Below are positions 62,233 through 64,000 of a stretch of DNA of 64,000 bases, piece by piece. The first letter of the stretch is position 1; every line of letters starts with the position of its first letter. The notes under the pieces were generated by a model that did not search any database, was not told where the DNA came from, and worked only from the letters and a program-made list of their open reading frames with translations. The translations under genes were made by a program, and so were the position numbers. This DNA is from Vespula vulgaris (Eukaryota; Arthropoda; Insecta; Hymenoptera; Vespidae), in the NCBI RefSeq assembly GCF_905475345.1, contig NC_066586.1, forward strand, positions 19,105,312 through 19,169,311. Direction: 5' to 3'.

Positions 62233-62523
62233 AAAAGAACGAAAGAAAAGGGGAAGAAGATCGATGAAAAAAGGGAAAAAGAAAAAAGAGAAGAAAAGAA
62301 AAGAAAAGGTAAGGGGTCGAAGAGGTAAACTTTGATTTTGCTAGGATTACCAGTAGTGGTCGGAGAGTAGTAGCCGGTGCTACTCTACCACCAACATTCG
62401 CTTTACTTTACCAGTTCACTCGTTCCATCTTCGAAGAGATTCGACCTTCCAAGCTCAAGCTCGCTTTCCGAGCTTCCACGCTGAAATCCTGCGATATTGT
62501 ACCAGCCGCTTATCGCCTTCCTC

Positions 62524-62528
<5 letters not shown>

Positions 62529-62561
<33 letters not shown>
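62529..62561. repeat. (CT)n microsatellite
   Basis: About 16 CT units. Confidence 0.94.
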
Positions 62562-62564
<3 letters not shown>

Positions 62565-62721
62565 ATTTCATCTCTTTTCGTCTCGCTACGAACGGCATCA
62601 ACGACGGCAGAGAGCGGTAGGAACAGATTTCTCTCTTCCCTCGTCCCACCGTCAACCACAGCATTTTGTTCGAGTCTGGCGGATTATTGCGGTCACGGAA
62701 ACTCGAGAGAACCGGTACACC

Positions 62722-62729
<8 letters not shown>

Positions 62730-62760
<31 letters not shown>

Positions 62761-62778
62761 ATATATATATATATATAT
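62730..62778. repeat. (CT)n/(AT)n compound microsatellite
   Basis: About 14 CT units then nine AT units. Confidence 0.93.
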
Positions 62779-62977
62779 GTTTCTCTCTCTCTTTATCTTT
62801 CTCTCCTTCTTCGCTCGTTGTAATCTCCTTTTATCTTACGCCGTGCGTTGCACTTTGGAGTTCGTTGTATCGCGTCGTCATGGTCGATGCACCCTGCGAG
62901 ATGAACGCGTTAATCCGAACAACTTTTCTGCTTCTTCTCCGAGTCTCGTACAAATGTTCAAAGCGATCGTTAAGACT

Positions 62978-63016
62978 TTTCTTCTTCTTCTTCTTCTTCT
63001 TCTTTTTCTTCTTCTT
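62978..63016. repeat. (TTC)n triplet repeat
   Basis: About 12 CTT triplets with one TTTTTC variant. Confidence 0.92.
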
Positions 63017-64000
63017 GCTTTCGAAAGTATGTCGTCCTACATCGTTTTCTTTTCCGTCAAATGTTTCTTATTCCCATCGTTCTTATCGTTAAATCAATGA
63101 GTCGAAGATATCGCACTTCTTTATATATCGCAAATGTTTTGAAAAAAAAAAAAAATAATAAAATTTGCGATATTTTCTATTAAAAACTTTTCCAATGACG
63201 ATTACAATAATAATTTCATTTACATATTTCTACATAAGTCGAAGCTCTTTCATTGATTAGCTTAGTCGGATATAGTCATTCATTGAAGAAAACTCGAAAG
63301 GACGAATTTCACGTTCCAAAGGATGTTCCTTAACTCTTCGTCAACTCTCTCTCTCTCTCTCTCTCTCCTCTTCTCTCATTTAATAATTACACTCTATTCG
63401 ACCTCGTTTTCTCCGATGCAAATTCAGCGGAAAGCACGCGAAACTCCGTGCTGGATTTATTAAAGTTCCTTCTCTCGGTCTGAGATATACCTACACGGGA
63501 CTCGCTTTATACCTCTTTCCTTCTCTTCCTTCCAGGAGAGTTCGAGGAACGACTTTTGAAGCACCCGACGGACCTTTCATGCGGAAAGTCTGCGAGACCT
63601 TAATGGACCTTAGTGAGTGGCCCCGACGACGACGACGACGACGACGACGACTACGGCATATACTTCGATAAACCGTTATTCCAGGATCAAATTACCCGAA
63701 GCTTAATTCCCGTTCTCATCGAAAACAAATGCGTACGCAATTTCGATCGTTCAGAATCGTAAAGAAAGAAAAAACCAAATGTCGTGGAAATTAACGGATA
63801 TTTTTCTTCTTTCCTTTTCTTTCTTTTGTCGTAACATTTTGATGATTCAATTTATTCGTAAAGAAAATCTACCAACAAAGCCGAGAAAGAGAGAGAGAGA
63901 GAGAGAGAGAGGAAGAGAGGGAGAGGGAGAGAGTTCAGATTGAATTCGATTTGATCGATGCTCTCTAACTTTGTACCCGCGAACGTCGCGCTACCAAAGA
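63017..64000. other. Non-coding, unique DNA to the window end
   Basis: Unique at 63020-63340 and 63375-63870, with short CT (63346-63367), ACG (63627-63651) and GA (63887-63911) tracts. No coding exon is supported. Confidence 0.45.

Overview
This window looks like nuclear DNA from an insect. It is most consistent with a bee, wasp or ant (Hymenoptera): moderately AT-rich, no CpG depletion (CGA, TCG and ACG are everywhere), and unusually dense in (GA)n/(CT)n and tetranucleotide microsatellites. The order is an inference from composition; I recognise no gene that would fix the species. No bacterial gene organisation, rRNA, tRNA, CRISPR array or intact transposon coding sequence is visible.

Almost all long open frames are translations of microsatellites (poly Ser-Leu from CT, Arg-Glu from GA, Tyr-Leu-Ser-Ile from CTAT, poly-Thr from ACG) and are not genes. 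The window is best read as part of one or more very long introns, or intron plus intergenic DNA. The transcript I can support runs on the minus strand. It has a well-formed internal coding exon at 26442-26554: branch-point-like CTAAT, pyrimidine tract, TTTACAG acceptor, one open frame across 113 nt, GT donor. About 31.5 kb upstream on the same strand, at 58013/58012, is a textbook recursive splice site (zero-length exon, 'ratchet point'): TACTAAT, then a long AG-free pyrimidine-rich stretch, then TTACAG directly joined to GTAAGT. Such sites occur inside long insect introns. A weaker acceptor/donor juxtaposition lies 259 bp upstream of the exon at 26814/26813. Less certain exon-like segments on the minus strand are at 49880-49937, 37468-37527 and 15302-15389.

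Layout: 1-9 kb, purine/pyrimidine tracts with unique islands; 9-15 kb, AAT/ACG triplets and a diverged tandem duplication; 15-22 kb, alternating purine-pyrimidine tracts and a 268-bp CTAC/CTAT array; 22-26 kb, mostly unique DNA; 26-27 kb, the exon and nearby splice signals; 27-49 kb, unique islands (notably 32.2-33.4 kb) separated by GA, CATA, AT and A-run repeats; 49-64 kb, more of the same plus the ratchet point near 58 kb. The unique islands have a homeodomain/YY1/CRE-like motif content typical of intronic regulatory DNA, but conservation cannot be tested here.
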